From Phaseolus vulgaris (lineage: Eukaryota > Streptophyta > Magnoliopsida > Fabales > Fabaceae), in NCBI RefSeq assembly GCF_000499845.2, contig NC_023754.2, positions 26,016,611 through 26,080,610 of the forward strand: a stretch of DNA of 64,000 bases. Direction: 5' to 3'. Positions 63,501 through 64,000 of this stretch are shown here, one piece after another (positions within the stretch are counted from its first letter, which is position 1; each line of letters starts with the position of its first letter). Below the pieces are notes generated by a model. It was not told where the DNA came from. It saw nothing but the letters and a program-made list of their open reading frames with translations, and searched no databases. A program made the position numbers and the translations under genes.

Positions 63501-64000
63501 GTGAATAACTTGTTGTCTTTATTTCACACGTGACTTTATTTATCAGCCTAACTCACTTTTTCGTCATTGTATGTATGACTTCTAACGATTAAAAAGGGTG
63601 CCATTTTCAATTCAAGCAAATTGAATTTTCATATTATACACTACCAAAGCGGGGAAGTTTTAATTCCCATATTGTGGTTTCTTAAACTAGCCTATAGTTT
63701 AGGATTATTCACGTTTCTTTTTAGGTCTAATATAAATGCTCCCATTTACATGTTTAGTGCGTGTGAAAGGGAGAAGAAGCTAAAATGTGCTACAAGAACA
63801 AGGTAAAGTAGCAGGGAAAGAGGGGCCACTATAATGGTTCAGAGGGTATTCGGGATTTGATTAAAGACTAAGTTTGGTTGTGTGGTAACGATGGCTAAAT
63901 GTTGATCTAAGTCTGAACTCCAAAGCAAATTCTTAGTCAATTATACTCTCTTCTATGATGGTTAGATAAACATATTTAATTCATATCTGAGAGCATTTAA
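63501..64000. other. Right edge, no gene identified
   Basis: The last 500 bp are AT-rich with only short frames. If a + strand gene begins near 62830, this would be its intron or leader. Nothing here supports a coding exon. Confidence 0.4.

Overview
This window is AT-rich nuclear DNA from a flowering plant, most likely a legume. All protein genes have plant homologues, and most are split by short AT-rich introns with GT-AG borders. One intron carries what I recognise from memory as a widespread legume repeat. A Phaseolus/Vigna-type genome is my best guess, but the sequence alone does not prove the genus.

I can build eight genes, with exon joins that keep frame throughout. On the + strand, in order: a dienelactone hydrolase-family protein (5505-7529, 7 exons, 240 aa); an intronless DUF7086-type protein with an EAR-like motif and two CxxC pairs (12237-13010); cytosolic ribosomal protein uS8/S15a (17038-18134, with a 5' leader intron and a textbook ribosomal-protein promoter); a TDY-class MAP kinase closest to MPK16 (23783-28967, 10 exons, 563 aa); an organellar guanylate kinase (29984-30844, intronless, GC-rich); and a membrane-anchored armadillo-repeat protein (37147-39744, 2 exons, 829 aa). 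On the - strand: mitochondrial elongation factor Tu (46432 down to 40666, 12 exons, 445 aa), tail-to-tail with the armadillo gene; and a large alpha/beta hydrolase with a long Ser-rich tail (56214 down to 47796, 14 exons, 590 aa). A possible 5' leader of another + gene lies near the right edge (about 62830-63500), but no coding exon could be fixed.

These are mostly housekeeping genes with no operon-like logic. They cover ribosome function, mitochondrial translation, organellar nucleotide metabolism and MAPK signalling. The order MPK16 - guanylate kinase - ARM gene appears to combine two Arabidopsis neighbourhoods.

The most unusual structure is in the last intron of EF-Tu. A GC-rich array of roughly 60 degenerate 26-bp units (about 41118-42835) is framed by AT-rich arms with inverted-repeat ends and a perfect 10-bp direct repeat (40895-40904 and 43028-43037). 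This looks like one 2.1-kb inserted element. Other mobile-element traces are a 226-bp poly(A)-tailed retroposon with a perfect 9-bp target duplication and a related uninterrupted site in the same window (9708-9933), a 303-bp CACTA-like MITE with a GTA duplication (57571-57873), an antisense LINE reverse-transcriptase remnant in a MAPK intron, a 550-600-bp dispersed duplication, a triple ~260-bp tandem repeat, and a degenerate ~50-bp array upstream of the ARM gene.

No tRNA, rRNA or CRISPR was found. Long gene-free stretches are listed as such.
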